64,000 nt of DNA from Collinsella aerofaciens (GTDB taxonomy: Bacteria; Actinomycetota; Coriobacteriia; Coriobacteriales; Coriobacteriaceae), in NCBI RefSeq assembly GCF_902364355.1, contig NZ_CABJDK010000002.1, positions 1-64,000 on the forward strand. The letters run 5' to 3'. The notes below the pieces were generated by a model. That model did no database searches, was not told the origin of the DNA, and saw only the letters and a program-made list of their open reading frames with translations. Positions within the stretch are counted from its first letter, which is position 1. The number at the start of each line of letters is the position of its first letter. The position numbers and the translations under genes are program-made. Of this stretch, positions 51,433 through 61,010 are shown one piece after another.

Positions 51433-53282
51433 GAAAGATCACTCTCCGTATAGGTTCTTTGGTATCCGAGCAAATATAGGCATATCCCAACGATTATAGA
51501 GGATAGGGTTCCCGCAACTGCCGCCTTGGCGGCGACCGCGGCTGCAAGGCTGGCAATTTCCATATGGTGTGCAAGACAGGATGCCGCTGCGCAGCCGATG
51601 CCGGTGACGGCGATGGCGGCGATTGCGGCAAGGTTTGAGCCCTGGTCGGCACGCTTGGCATGGGCATTGAGCAGTGCAGATGACGCTGCGGCAGTTGTCG
51701 CGACCAGCACAAAGGCAGCCCAAAGGAGCGGGTCTTCCAGCGCTGCGGCAACGTTACCGAGCCCCAGCACGCCTCCGGCTGAAAGCGCGACCGTCGCCAG
51801 ACGGGCAAAAAGCACGCCCATGCCCGTTGCCGCGGCGGCGCTTGCCGGGCCGAGCCAAAATGACGCGACGCCGGCGGCGACCCCAGCTGCCAGGAAGGTA
51901 TTGCCAGTCAGACAGCCAAGCGCGAGTGCACAGGTGAGCGCGGCGCTCGCGGCAGCCTCGGTGCGACCCCAGGCGATCCACCAACCGGACATGGCAGCGG
52001 CAAAGATCACCGCGACGGGCAACATCGACAGGATGCCCTGCGCCTGCATGGTGGCGTTGGCCATGAGCACCAAAAAGCCCACAGCCGAGATGGCCGAGCC
52101 GATCTGGGGGGCCAGGCCAGCCGCCGCTCCGATCGCGATAGCCGCAATGACTAGGCCGGGAAGCGCCGCGACCCCGGCCGTTTGCATCAGCAAAAAGCTA
52201 AAGGCGCCGCACGTTAGCGCCGAGATAGCGTGCATGGTGTAGTCGCGCGCATGGCTCCAGCGCGTGCCCGCCCAGCCGAGCGCGGGGTCGACCTCGATGG
52301 CGTCGTCCTCGTAGTACGACGGCTCGATATCGTCGAGCTCCTGCTCGTCATCCGAAAGCTCGCCAACCATTTGCTCCAGACTGCGACGGCCCTCGCGCAC
52401 GCTGCCCAGACCGGCAAGGAGTTGGTCGCAAAATGCCTCGATGCTGTTGGGGCGGTCCTGCGGCATGGGGGAGAGCGCGCTCATGAGCGCGGCCTCGGCT
52501 CCCGGGGGAAAGTGTGGTATCAGCTCGCTGGGATAGGTGGCGCCGCCGATGATGCGGTCGAGCGAGTCGGCGGGCGTGGCCGCCATAAAGGGAGCGCTGC
52601 CGCACAAGCCCTCATAGATAACGCAGGCAAGGGCAAAGACATCGGCGCGTTCGTCGACCGTGCCGGTCTCGATATCGAGCTGCTCGGGCGGCATGTAGCC
52701 GATGGTGCCGCCGCGCGAGCCGCCAAAGCCACCGGCGGACGACAGTCGCGCCATGCCAAAGTCGGTGAGCTTTACATTGCCCGAGTGGTCGATGAGCACG
52801 TTGGCGGGCTTAATGTCCAGGTGGAGTACGCCATTGCTATGGGCGAAGGTGAGCGCCTGGCCCAGGGCATCGGCAATGGCCGCGGCCTCGTCAAAGGTGA
52901 GCGAGTGGCCGTCCACGCGATGCAAAAACTCGGCCAGCGACATACCGTCGACATACTCCATGACCAGGTAGGCATAGGCGGTGTCATGCGTAAAGTCGAT
53001 GACCTGCACGATATTGGGATGTTGAAGCATGGCGGCAGTGTGCGCCTCGCGCAGGACATCCATGATGTCGCTGGCGGGCATGCCGGCGCCGTTGATAAGG
53101 GGGATGCGCTTAATGGCGACGCGGCGGCGCAGGTGCGTGTCGCGGCAAATCTCGATGGAGCCAAAACCGCCGGTCGCAAGTGTCTCGAGCGGCTGGTACC
53201 GCTTGAGCAGCTCGCGAGAGCTGGTGCCCTCCAAAGGAACGTCCGGCGAGAACCGGGCGGTATGTTGCGAGAAAAGCGGCAT
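51429..53282 (-). CDS. Membrane Ser/Thr protein kinase with HLD catalytic loop (617 aa)
   Basis: First gene of the operon. Kinase domain (about 30-300): LATGGFGSIEICRD, VAIKRI, GVLHLDIKPANVLI (Leu replaces the usual Arg of HRD), DFGMAR and GYMPPEQLD. An acidic linker is followed by about eight membrane helices (about 370-610) rich in Ala and Gly. No PASTA or other sensor domain. Loss of the RD arginine suggests activation without activation-loop phosphorylation. ATG at 53282 has GAGGG; a TTG two codons earlier is possible. Confidence 0.9.
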   Translation of the reverse strand: MPLFSQHTARFSPDVPLEGTSSRELLKRYQPLETLATGGFGSIEICRDTHLRRRVAIKRIPLINGAGMPASDIMDVLREAHTAAMLQHPNIVQVIDFTHDTAYAYLVMEYVDGMSLAEFLHRVDGHSLTFDEAAAIADALGQALTFAHSNGVLHLDIKPANVLIDHSGNVKLTDFGMARLSSAGGFGGSRGGTIGYMPPEQLDIETGTVDERADVFALACVIYEGLCGSAPFMAATPADSLDRIIGGATYPSELIPHFPPGAEAALMSALSPMPQDRPNSIEAFCDQLLAGLGSVREGRRSLEQMVGELSDDEQELDDIEPSYYEDDAIEVDPALGWAGTRWSHARDYTMHAISALTCGAFSFLLMQTAGVAALPGLVIAAIAIGAAAGLAPQIGSAISAVGFLVLMANATMQAQGILSMLPVAVIFAAAMSGWWIAWGRTEAAASAALTCALALGCLTGNTFLAAGVAAGVASFWLGPASAAAATGMGVLFARLATVALSAGGVLGLGNVAAALEDPLLWAAFVLVATTAAASSALLNAHAKRADQGSNLAAIAAIAVTGIGCAAASCLAHHMEIASLAAAVAAKAAVAGTLSSIIVGICLYLLGYQRTYTESDLS

Positions 53283-53426
53283 GGCCAACCCTCGTGCGTT
53301 TAAAGTTCGTTTGCGAGCGGCGGGCGTGGGGCCGAGCCATTCGCGGTGGCATAGATGCTGCTAGTGTAGCACGCTCGGGTGCATGGGGAGGATGGCGGGA
53401 TGCGAGGCTGTCTGTCTGGTTTGGTC

Positions 53427-54143
53427 TTAGCGCTTCTTCTTGTTCTTCTTCTGCTTGCGCTGCTTGCCTTTGGTCTCCTGGGGCTTGTCGCCCTGCTTGG
53501 CCTCGGCGGCGGCCTTCTCGGCCTTCATCTTCTTGCGTTTGGTCTCGATGCGGAGTTTTTTGTTGATGCGCGCCTTAAGGAAGGAGCCAAACTGCTCGGC
53601 ATCGCCACGCACAAAGGTGTCCTTAGGGATCGCCACGCCCTGGTCGGCGAACATGGCCACAAAGATGCGCTCGCCATCGAGTACGTGGTCGAGCTTCTCA
53701 AACGGGAAGAACTGCGACTTGCCGCTCTTGCCCCAGACCATCAGGCCGTCCTCGTTGGCGGCGACGCGGCGATAGCGGCCACCCATGGACTCGTCGGCCT
53801 CGACGGCATCGATAAAATCGCGGGCGAGCGTGTGGTGCAGGTTTTTGCTCCACCAGGCCAAAAAAGCACCGAACACGATGAGGACGACGCCGAACTTGAT
53901 CCAGTTGCCGCCGGCCACCAGCATGCCAACACCCAGCAGCGCGGCAATTGCAGCGGCGACATACAGGGAGCCGCGGCGTCTGGGCGAGGCGACCAGGCGG
54001 GCGAAATCGGTGACCAGGTCGTTTTCGTACTGATACTCGTTGAGGTACAGGATGCCGTCATCGGCTGCTGCCTGCGCCTCAAGCGCGACCTCGACCTGGT
54101 CGGCTGCTTCGGAGGGAACGAGGTTGCTCTCTGCGTCTGCCAT
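53427..54143 (-). CDS. Membrane protein with YcxB-like domain and basic tail (238 aa)
   Basis: Two adjacent membrane helices (about 62-100; YVAAAIAALLGVGMLVAGG, IKFGVVLIVFGAFLAWW) separate an acidic N-terminus from a PH-like domain (GRYRRVAANEDGLMVWGKSGKSQFFPFEKLDHVLDGERIFVAMF) typical of YcxB-like proteins. The last 50 residues are very Lys-rich (KRKKMKAEKAAAEAK; KNKKKR), probably nucleic-acid- or membrane-contacting. Divergent from dnaX; 144 bp from the kinase operon's first gene. Function unknown. Confidence 0.62.
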   Translation of the reverse strand: MADAESNLVPSEAADQVEVALEAQAAADDGILYLNEYQYENDLVTDFARLVASPRRRGSLYVAAAIAALLGVGMLVAGGNWIKFGVVLIVFGAFLAWWSKNLHHTLARDFIDAVEADESMGGRYRRVAANEDGLMVWGKSGKSQFFPFEKLDHVLDGERIFVAMFADQGVAIPKDTFVRGDAEQFGSFLKARINKKLRIETKRKKMKAEKAAAEAKQGDKPQETKGKQRKQKKNKKKR

Positions 54144-54258
54144 GCTCTTTGGACTCCTATCGCGGCGGGCTCGCCGTACGGGTTATTATGAATGCAGTAT
54201 GCCGTGCGACCGCATGGCCGTCGCGGCAACAAGACTCAGTATACCCGGGGGAGCACCC

Positions 54259-56721
54259 ATGGAATCGTTGTATCGAAAGTATCGCCCGCTCACCTTCGAC
54301 TCCGTGGTGGGCCAGCAACATATCGTCTCGACGCTCGAGCACGCCATCACCGAGGGGCGCCTGTCCCACGCCTACCTGTTCTGCGGACCGCGCGGCACGG
54401 GCAAGACCACTATGGCGCGCATTCTGGCCAAGGCGCTGCTGTGCCGCAATGCCGAGGCGGCGCGCGCCGAGGGTGCAAGCGGCTGCATGCCCGACGGTAC
54501 TTGCGAGGAGTGCGAGCTCATTGCCGAGGGTAACCACCCCGATGTCTACGAGCTCGATGCCGCCTCCCGCACGGGTGTGGACAATGTGCGCGAGGAAATC
54601 ATCAACTCCGTCAACTTTGCCCCGGTGCGTGGCAAGTACAAGATCTATATCATCGACGAGGTCCACATGCTCACGACGGCGGCGTTCAACGCGCTGCTCA
54701 AGACGCTCGAGGAGCCGCCGGCGCACGTGATCTTTGTGTTGTGCACCACCGACCCGCAAAAGATTCTGGAGACCATCCTCTCGCGCTGCCAGCGTTTCGA
54801 TTTCCATCGCATCGGCAACGAGGATATTGAGCATCGCCTGGCATACGTGTGCGAGCAGGAGGGTTTCGATTACGACGACGAGGCGCTGGCTATCGTGGCG
54901 CGTCATGCCAAGGGCGGCATGCGCGACGCGTTGTCCACGCTGGAGCAGCTGAGCGTCTTTGGCAACGGTTCTGTGCATGCGGACGACGCCCGCTCGCTTT
55001 TAGGCGAGGTTTCGGACCAGATTCTGGGCGAGTTTTCCCGCGCCATTGCCGATCGCGATGTTGCCGAGCTCTATGGACTGATTCGTGCGCAGGTCGAGGA
55101 AGGAAACGACCTGCTGGAACTGACGCGCGACCTGGTGGCGCATGTGCGTGACGTGTACGTTGCCTGCGTTGCCGGTGCCCGTGCCGAGCTGTTTGAGGGC
55201 GGCTCCGAGCAGGCCGAGGCGCTTGCTGCCGAGGCCGCTGCCTTTGGCGAGCATCCTGCCGATCGTTTGGCCCGCGTGCTGACGGTGCTCGACGATGCCG
55301 CCTTGGAGATGAGGGGCGCGAGCGACGTGCGCCTGGTGCTCGAGATCGCCTGCACCCGCCTGACGCGTCCCGAGGCCGATTTAACGATCGAAGCTTTGGC
55401 TGAGCGCGTGGCTCGCTTGGAGGCCATGGTTGCCAACGCTGCCGTTCCGGCGAGCGTGGCTGCTGCTCAGGCCGCCGTGCCTGCGGCGTCCGTACCCGTT
55501 GCTGCTCAGCAGCCGACGCTGATCTCGGGTGCCCGAGCCGCTACTCCCGCGGCGACTGCCGCCCCCGCTGCTACGTCCGCGCATCAGGGCGGTATGCCTT
55601 GGGACCGTGGTGCTGCCGCTCCGGCGGCTCAGTCTGCGCCCAAGTCCGCGGCTCCTGCGTCGGCGCCCAAACCTGTAACGCCTGCACCTCAACCCGTTGC
55701 GGCTCCCGCGCCTGCGGCATCGACCGTGCCGGTGTCCAAGCCCAACACTGCCGCTCAGGTTGCTGCCGCCGGCGCCGCCGAGACCCCTGCGGTTGAGGAT
55801 GCCGGCGAGCTCCAGCGCAAATGGGCCGAGGTTGTCGAGCGCGTCAAGGCTCGTCAGGCCTCCTACGCGGGACTTTTGCTCAACGCCCGCGCCACGGCCG
55901 ACGACGGCTCCAAGCTCACGGTCTCGTTCCCCGCGGGCTCGACCTTTGCCATCAAGATGCTCGGACGCGCCGACACGCAGTCGGTGGTCCTGCCGACAGT
56001 CAGTGCGGTCTTCGGTCGTCGTACCGTCGACTATGTCCTGGATGGGGGTGGCACGCCGGCTCCTCAACATGAGGAGCATTCTCCATCTGCACGGGCTGCG
56101 GTATCTGCGGACCCGCAACCCGTGTCCTCGGCGGCCCCTGTATCCTCGAGCGCCAGCGCTCCGCAGCAGCAAGCGACGCCGGTGATGGCACCGACCCCGT
56201 CGGCGCCTGAACCCGTTGCGCCCAAACCGGCTGCCCCGGTCCCCGGGCCTAAGCCCGCCGCCGCGCCTGCGCCCAAGTCATCCGACCTGGCTAAGGCCCC
56301 CTGGCTGCGCTCCGACAACCCCGCCGGCGCTCCTGCCACGGGCAAGCTCCCGACCGAGCCCGCACCCCGAGCGCCCGAGCGCGCGTCCGCTCCCAAGGCT
56401 CAGCCCGCCGCGCCGTCTGCGCCGTGGGAATCCGAGCAGGTTCCCTACGACGATGTCATGGTCGGCGGTTTTGCTGCCGATGCCGGCGGGGACGATCTGC
56501 CCCCGTTCGACGTGCCGGGTGCGGCGTCCGCGCCCAAGCCCGCTGCAGCTGCCCCCAAAGAGGAGGACGCTCCTGCGGCTCCCTGGGAGTCCAACCCCGG
56601 CGCGGGCAGCCCCTTCGGCCATCAAGGCGCAGCCCCAAGCATCCCGCAGACCGAGGACGAGGCCAAAGCCCTCATCCGTAGCGTCTTCGGCCAGTCCACC
56701 ATCTTCAAACCGGTGGAGTAG
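54259..56721 (+). CDS. dnaX: DNA polymerase III subunit gamma/tau (820 aa)
   Basis: Clamp-loader ATPase. Domain I: FDSVVGQQHIVSTLEHAI, Walker A GPRGTGKTTMARI (about residue 45), a four-Cys zinc module (LCRNAEAARAEGASGCMP, CEECELI), Walker B YIIDEVHMLT, sensor FVLCTTDPQKIL and the SRCQRFDF arginine finger. Domain III ends near 365; the rest is Ala/Pro-rich with a DnaE-binding-like region (LQRKWAEVVERVKARQASYAG) near 515. ATG at 54259 follows GGGGGAG. Normally followed at once by ybaB-recR; here two genes intervene. Confidence 0.96.
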   Translation: MESLYRKYRPLTFDSVVGQQHIVSTLEHAITEGRLSHAYLFCGPRGTGKTTMARILAKALLCRNAEAARAEGASGCMPDGTCEECELIAEGNHPDVYELDAASRTGVDNVREEIINSVNFAPVRGKYKIYIIDEVHMLTTAAFNALLKTLEEPPAHVIFVLCTTDPQKILETILSRCQRFDFHRIGNEDIEHRLAYVCEQEGFDYDDEALAIVARHAKGGMRDALSTLEQLSVFGNGSVHADDARSLLGEVSDQILGEFSRAIADRDVAELYGLIRAQVEEGNDLLELTRDLVAHVRDVYVACVAGARAELFEGGSEQAEALAAEAAAFGEHPADRLARVLTVLDDAALEMRGASDVRLVLEIACTRLTRPEADLTIEALAERVARLEAMVANAAVPASVAAAQAAVPAASVPVAAQQPTLISGARAATPAATAAPAATSAHQGGMPWDRGAAAPAAQSAPKSAAPASAPKPVTPAPQPVAAPAPAASTVPVSKPNTAAQVAAAGAAETPAVEDAGELQRKWAEVVERVKARQASYAGLLLNARATADDGSKLTVSFPAGSTFAIKMLGRADTQSVVLPTVSAVFGRRTVDYVLDGGGTPAPQHEEHSPSARAAVSADPQPVSSAAPVSSSASAPQQQATPVMAPTPSAPEPVAPKPAAPVPGPKPAAAPAPKSSDLAKAPWLRSDNPAGAPATGKLPTEPAPRAPERASAPKAQPAAPSAPWESEQVPYDDVMVGGFAADAGGDDLPPFDVPGAASAPKPAAAAPKEEDAPAAPWESNPGAGSPFGHQGAAPSIPQTEDEAKALIRSVFGQSTIFKPVE

Positions 56722-56742
56722 CTGTACGGGCGGGTATACTGC

Positions 56743-57216
56743 TCAGGAAGAGAACCCCTTGCCCGGGCGCATCTGTATTTCGGACATGTGTAGTGTGGTG
56801 CCGCGTATATCGCATTCGAGCAGACAGGCGCGTGACGGTCGGCCTAGGATGCTGAGGTCGATACGATACGTCGCATGGCTGTCCGTGTGCTCGACTTGTT
56901 CGGAGCTGACGCTTGCTCCGATTGCCGAATAGTCGCCCAGTTCGGCATCGACAATCTTGGAGTCCTTTATCTTGACCTTGAACTCTTGGTAGAGGGACGG
57001 GCTGTTGTAGTAAATGGTTCGGGTTCCGTCGGCGCACTCATCGGTCGTCTCCCATTTGACGACGGGCTGGTCCGAGCCGGCTACCAGCAGTTCTGCTCCA
57101 AAGGCTATGGCATGGGTGATGATAACCAGTAATACCCAGCCGGCAAAGAGATAGAGAGCCAAATATGCAACGGGGTGTTTTGAGCGGATGTTTTGGAGTA
57201 CGGCTGGGACATTCAC
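56743..57216 (-). CDS. Single-pass membrane protein, function unknown (157 aa)
   Basis: One membrane helix (YLALYLFAGWVLLVIITHAIAF, about 18-39) and an exported domain of about 115 residues with cysteines (DECADG, CLLECD) and a beta-rich pattern (YRIDLSILGRPSRACLLECDIRGTTLHM). The GTG at 57216 has GGAGG upstream. It runs against dnaX, ending 21 bp from its stop, inside the usual dnaX-ybaB-recR operon. No family recognised. Confidence 0.58.
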   Translation of the reverse strand: MNVPAVLQNIRSKHPVAYLALYLFAGWVLLVIITHAIAFGAELLVAGSDQPVVKWETTDECADGTRTIYYNSPSLYQEFKVKIKDSKIVDAELGDYSAIGASVSSEQVEHTDSHATYRIDLSILGRPSRACLLECDIRGTTLHMSEIQMRPGKGFSS

Positions 57217-57352
57217 GAGGGCACCTCCAAATTGTCATCTATGACAATCAAATTATACCCCGCCGCCATGCGCACCGCCTCGAGCAGCGGCTTGGCATTT
57301 AGCCGTGCGGATAAATTGTCTGATTCCTGCTCAACTAGATTTAGCTTGAGAT

Positions 57353-57403
57353 ATTATGCAAGTGTGAATTATTCAACATTGCATAATTCGGGAGTGCATA
57401 ATG
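57353..57403 (+). promoter_or_regulatory. TTATGCAA/TTGCATAA palindrome upstream of the ATPase gene
   Basis: ATTATGCAA (57353-57361) and TTGCATAAT (57379-57387) are perfect complements 17 bp apart, and a third TGCATAATG (57395-57403) runs into the ATG at 57401. An operator that would cover promoter and start codon; the AT-rich block differs from the surrounding DNA. Confidence 0.55.
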
Positions 57404-58807
57404 TTTGTCGGACGCGAAGCAGAGCTTGCAAAACTTGAATCCCTTTATGAGCGGCGTTCATTTCAGATGGCCGTCGTGTACGGTCGTCGGCGCGTGGGAA
57501 AGACGACGCTGATTAACGAGTTCTGCCGCGGCAAAAGGACGCTCTCGTTTACCGCTCTCGAGCAAAGCGATGCCGACAACCTTGCGGATTTTAATCGCGC
57601 TATCGCCAGCTTTTTCAATCTCCCCACATCGATTGGCGGGTTCTCATCCTGGACTGACGCGCTTTCCTTCATCGCCGACCGAGCGCGCACCGAGCGGTTT
57701 GTCTTTGTTTTCGACGAGTTTCCCTATGCGGCGATGCGCAACGAGGCGCTGCCCTCGATTTTCCAGGTCGCCATCGACCGGGCCTTCAGGGAAACGAACG
57801 CATTTCTCATTCTTTGCGGCAGCAATCAGGGTTTTATGGAAAGCAATGTGCTGGGACGCAAAAGCCCCCTGTTTGGCCGGCGCACGGCTCAAATCAAGGT
57901 GCGCGACCTTGGATTTAGGGATGCAGCCAAGATGCTTCCGGGTCTGAGCGCTCATGAGGCTTTTAAATTTTACGGCTGCTTTGGCGGTGTCCCGTACTAT
58001 CTGCAGCAGCTGGATTCGAGCATAGGACTCAAGGAGAATCTGGCCCGGCTTTACTTCGATCCCATGGGGTTTCTCTATGGCGAGCCTGAGGGCCTGATTC
58101 GTCAGGAGTTTCAGGAGCCGGCAATGTATAACTCGATTTTGCGGGCTGTGGCTGCCGGTGCAAACCGCGCAAAGCAGATCGCAGATCGCGTGGGTGTTGC
58201 CCAGACAACGTTGCCCCGCTATCTCAAGGCACTGGAATCGGTGGGAATTATCGAAAAGGTCGTTCCGTTTGGCGAGAGTGTCGAAACCAGCAAGCGCGGA
58301 ATCTATCGGCTTTCCGAGCCGTGCTATGCATTTTGGTTCCGGTTCGTCATGCCGTATTCGTCCGATATCGAGGGCGGTTTGGGCCAGGCAGTTGTCAACG
58401 CGCTTCCAGAAGAGCAACTGAACGAATACCTGGGTCATCGGTTTGAGGCGTTGTGTGCCGAGTGGCTGGTTGAGCAGGCGAAACAGGGCAAGTTGCCAAT
58501 TCCGGCAACGGCAGTGTCGTCGTGGTGGGGAACGAATCCCGACAAACGGGCTCAGGATGATATCGATGTTTTAGCTGCCGATCGGGTGTCAAAGCGTCTG
58601 GTGATCGGGGAGTGCAAATACAGGGAATCGTTTGACGAGTCGGCAGAGATTGACGACCTCGAAAGCAAGCGAGGCTTGGTAAAAGGGTTCGCAGCCTCTC
58701 ATTTCATGTTGTTTTGCAAGCATGATGTGAGCGCCGCGACAAAGAAGAAGCTCGCCGGACGCGAAGATTGGCAAATCGTCACGCTCCAGGACATGTATAT
58801 CGACTGA
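57401..58807 (+). CDS. ATPase with winged helix and DUF234 nuclease-like domain (468 aa)
   Basis: Archaeal-type P-loop ATPase. Walker A VYGRRRVGKTTLINEF (about 26-41), Walker B FVFVFDEFPYAA, sensor LILCGSNQGFM, and RPL-like FGGVPYYLQQL. A winged helix (AKQIADRVGVAQTTLPRYLKALESVGIIEK, about 258-287) and a C-terminal DUF234 domain (about 350-430) with DDIDVLAADRVSKRLVIGECKYRE. The last retains D and ExK of a PD-(D/E)xK nuclease. Not a normal member of the dnaX operon; AT-rich leader and position indicate insertion. Function of the class is unsettled. Confidence 0.82.
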   Translation: MFVGREAELAKLESLYERRSFQMAVVYGRRRVGKTTLINEFCRGKRTLSFTALEQSDADNLADFNRAIASFFNLPTSIGGFSSWTDALSFIADRARTERFVFVFDEFPYAAMRNEALPSIFQVAIDRAFRETNAFLILCGSNQGFMESNVLGRKSPLFGRRTAQIKVRDLGFRDAAKMLPGLSAHEAFKFYGCFGGVPYYLQQLDSSIGLKENLARLYFDPMGFLYGEPEGLIRQEFQEPAMYNSILRAVAAGANRAKQIADRVGVAQTTLPRYLKALESVGIIEKVVPFGESVETSKRGIYRLSEPCYAFWFRFVMPYSSDIEGGLGQAVVNALPEEQLNEYLGHRFEALCAEWLVEQAKQGKLPIPATAVSSWWGTNPDKRAQDDIDVLAADRVSKRLVIGECKYRESFDESAEIDDLESKRGLVKGFAASHFMLFCKHDVSAATKKKLAGREDWQIVTLQDMYID

Positions 58808-58927
58808 GGTAGTGTTTCCGCCCCGCTCGCCTGCCCCGCGCCGTGGTACGATTTTTGAGTTTGAAAGTCCCGCCGCGCTCCGGCTGCCCTTGCAGCTCGG
58901 CGTGCGGCCGCACGTAAAGGAGCCATC

Positions 58928-59248
58928 ATGGCCGGTATGAACATGCAGCAGATGATGAAGCAGGCCCGCAAGATGCAGGAGCAGCTTGCCGCCGCGCAGG
59001 AGAACCTCAAGTCCCAGACCGTCGACGCCTCTGCCGGCGGTGGCATGGTCAAGGTGACCGTCAACGGCGAGATGGAGCTCGTCAACCTCACCATCGATCC
59101 CGATGCGCTCGATCCCGAGGACGTCGATATGCTGCAGGACATGATTATGGCTGCTGTCAACGAGGCCGTTCGCGGCGTCAACGAGCTCGCCAACAAGCAG
59201 ATGGGCGCCATCACCGGCGGCCTCAACATCCCGGGCATGCCGTTCTAA
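58928..59248 (+). CDS. ybaB: YbaB/EbfC nucleoid-associated protein (106 aa)
   Basis: Small DNA-binding dimer usually encoded between dnaX and recR. Family features: [23 protein letters not shown] at the start, [27 protein letters not shown], the [14 protein letters not shown] helix. AAGGAG precedes the ATG. recR starts 13 bp after its stop. The 120-bp gap before it contains TACGAT (about 58847) as a possible -10, probably a new promoter needed after the insertion. Confidence 0.95.
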   Translation: MAGMNMQQMMKQARKMQEQLAAAQENLKSQTVDASAGGGMVKVTVNGEMELVNLTIDPDALDPEDVDMLQDMIMAAVNEAVRGVNELANKQMGAITGGLNIPGMPF

Positions 59249-59261
59249 GACGCGCATATAT

Positions 59262-59858
59262 ATGAGTGCCAACCATAGTCTGCAAAAACTCCTCGATGAG
59301 CTGGGCCGCCTGCCGGGCATTGGTCCCAAGTCGGCCCAGCGCATCGCCTATTACCTGCTCGAGGCCGATGCCGAGGAGGCCCGCCGCCTGGCCGAGGCCA
59401 TCCTGGAGGTCAAGCAGGAGGTTCACTTTTGTAGCCGTTGCTTTAACTACGCCACGGCCGACGAGTGCTCCATCTGCCAGGACCCGATGCGCGATACCAC
59501 TCGCATTTGCGTGGTGGGCGAGCCGCGCGACGTCCAGGCGATTGAGCGTACGGGCAGCTACCATGGCCTGTACCATGTGCTGGGCGGCGTGATCAGCCCC
59601 ATGGACAAGATCGGTCCCGAGCAGCTGCATATCCGCGAGCTGCTGGCGCGTCTGGGCCGCGAGGACATCCACGAGGTCATTATCGCCACCAATCCCAACA
59701 TTGAGGGCGAGACCACGGCGAGCTACCTTGCTCGCACCATCAAGCCATTGGGCGTTGAGGTATCGCGTCTTGCGAGCGGCCTTCCCGTGGGCGGCGACTT
59801 GGAGTATGCCGACGAGCTTACGCTTGGCCGCGCTATCGAGGCCCGCCGCGCGATCTAA
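59262..59858 (+). CDS. recR: Recombination protein RecR (198 aa)
   Basis: RecF-pathway gap-repair protein. HhH motif [20 protein letters not shown] (about 12-31), the zinc finger [16 protein letters not shown], the Toprim domain from [11 protein letters not shown] (about residue 78) with LGGVISPMD, and a C-terminal [25 protein letters not shown]. Length 198 is standard. Starts 13 bp after ybaB. Confidence 0.97.
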   Translation: MSANHSLQKLLDELGRLPGIGPKSAQRIAYYLLEADAEEARRLAEAILEVKQEVHFCSRCFNYATADECSICQDPMRDTTRICVVGEPRDVQAIERTGSYHGLYHVLGGVISPMDKIGPEQLHIRELLARLGREDIHEVIIATNPNIEGETTASYLARTIKPLGVEVSRLASGLPVGGDLEYADELTLGRAIEARRAI

Positions 59859-60061
59859 GCGGCGTCAGCTTCGCGGCATGTCCCGTCGGCCTGCCGCACG
59901 GGGCACTCATAATTGGGTGCGCGTTCATTTATTTGTTGTGCAACAAACCTGCTTTTCATCCGCTTATCGCGTGGATGGGTCCGCTCGCACCTCGTATTTG
60001 CCCATTCGTTGCGCAACCTTTTGGGTTCGCTGATACACTCAACTGTGGATATGAAAGAATG

Positions 60062-60089
60062 CGCCGCTCCTGAGCGGCGTGTTTTTGTT
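60062..60089 (+). terminator. Hairpin with T tail just before the 60102 gene
   Basis: CGCCGCTC and GAGCGGCG form an 8-bp stem with a 2-nt loop, followed by TGTTTTTG. It lies between a possible promoter (TTGCGC about 60010, ATACAC about 60035) and the ribosome-binding site at 60091, so it may be an attenuator for the next operon rather than only the end of recR. Confidence 0.6.
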
Positions 60090-60101
60090 GGAGGAGAACG
60101 C

Positions 60102-61010
60102 ATGCGGCCCGGGGGCACTCAGACAAAGCATGGCGCCGCGGTGCGCATGCGACGCCGGCTGGGCCTGGCGCCTCGGGCGTGTGTGCTGCTGTCTTGCTCG
60201 CTCGTGCTGGCCATAGCCAGTGTTTCGGCTTATGGCATGACGGTGCCGTCCATGGTGCAGGCGCATGCTGCGCGCGATCTGCATATTGGGCGCAAGGCCA
60301 AAAGCGACTTGGGAACGACAACTGGATATGCGTGGGCGAGCGTGGTCTCGCACGTTGTGTTCGGTGGCGACGATGCGGACAGTCCCGAAACATCGGACAA
60401 CGAGATCACGCTGGCAAACGGCAAGACCATCGTGCTCACCAACACCAAGGTCATTACGAAGCTTTCCAACAACAGCGTGGCATCTATCGTTAACAAGGCG
60501 GAGCAGCAGAAGGAACAGGGTACGCAGCAGGCGGGTAAACCCGGCGGCTCGGATGGGTCCGGTTCTGGCACCGGTTCGTCGGGCTCGGACGGCGGTTCCG
60601 GTTCGGGCTCCGCTTCTGGCGGCGGATCTTCGAGTGGTGGCTCGATGGACGGCGGCGCCGGCGGCGACACGGGCTCGGGTAGCCTCTCAGCTGCCGAGGA
60701 GGAGAGTATCCACAGTTGGCTCGTGACCAAATACAACATGCTCGATGGCTATGTCGCCCGCGCCAATAGCGTGGTGTCGACCTATAACGCCACGGGCGAC
60801 ACCGGACCGTGCGACAGCCTGGTCAATGACATGTTTGTTATCCGTGCCGAGTTTGGCCGGCAGACGTTTCCTCCCCAGTCAAAGTGGTATCGACAATTCG
60901 CCAACCTTTGGGGCTGCTACACAAACCTGTGTCAATGGGTCGGACATCACGGCGACGATAACGTCGCGCTCAACAACTTCAATAACAATGTGGCGGCGAT
61001 CGCTCTATGA
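60102..61010 (+). CDS. Exported Ser/Gly-rich protein in kinase operon (302 aa)
   Basis: A cytosolic basic tail is followed by one membrane segment or uncleaved signal (ACVLLSCSLVLAIASVSAYGM, about 28-48). Then comes a short domain (DNEITLANGKTIVLTNTKVIT), a Ser/Gly-rich flexible region (about 145-195), and a C-terminal domain (about 205-302) with WLVTKYNMLDGYVARANSV and NNFNNNVAAIAL. Two C-terminal cysteines (PCDSL, GCYTNLC) might pair. ATG 60102 has GGAGGAG. Its stop overlaps the kinase start (ATGATGA). No family recognised; an extracellular sensor or wall-associated role fits the context. Confidence 0.65.
   Translation: MRPGGTQTKHGAAVRMRRRLGLAPRACVLLSCSLVLAIASVSAYGMTVPSMVQAHAARDLHIGRKAKSDLGTTTGYAWASVVSHVVFGGDDADSPETSDNEITLANGKTIVLTNTKVITKLSNNSVASIVNKAEQQKEQGTQQAGKPGGSDGSGSGTGSSGSDGGSGSGSASGGGSSSGGSMDGGAGGDTGSGSLSAAEEESIHSWLVTKYNMLDGYVARANSVVSTYNATGDTGPCDSLVNDMFVIRAEFGRQTFPPQSKWYRQFANLWGCYTNLCQWVGHHGDDNVALNNFNNNVAAIAL

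Noticed and set aside
54259..56721. Programmed frameshift in dnaX to make gamma
   Set aside because: I saw no A-rich slippery heptamer with a following stem-loop in the expected region.
59859..60101. Upstream extension of the 60102 gene to 59913
   Set aside because: The extension crosses a promoter-like region and a terminator hairpin, and the strong GGAGGAG site is directly before 60102.
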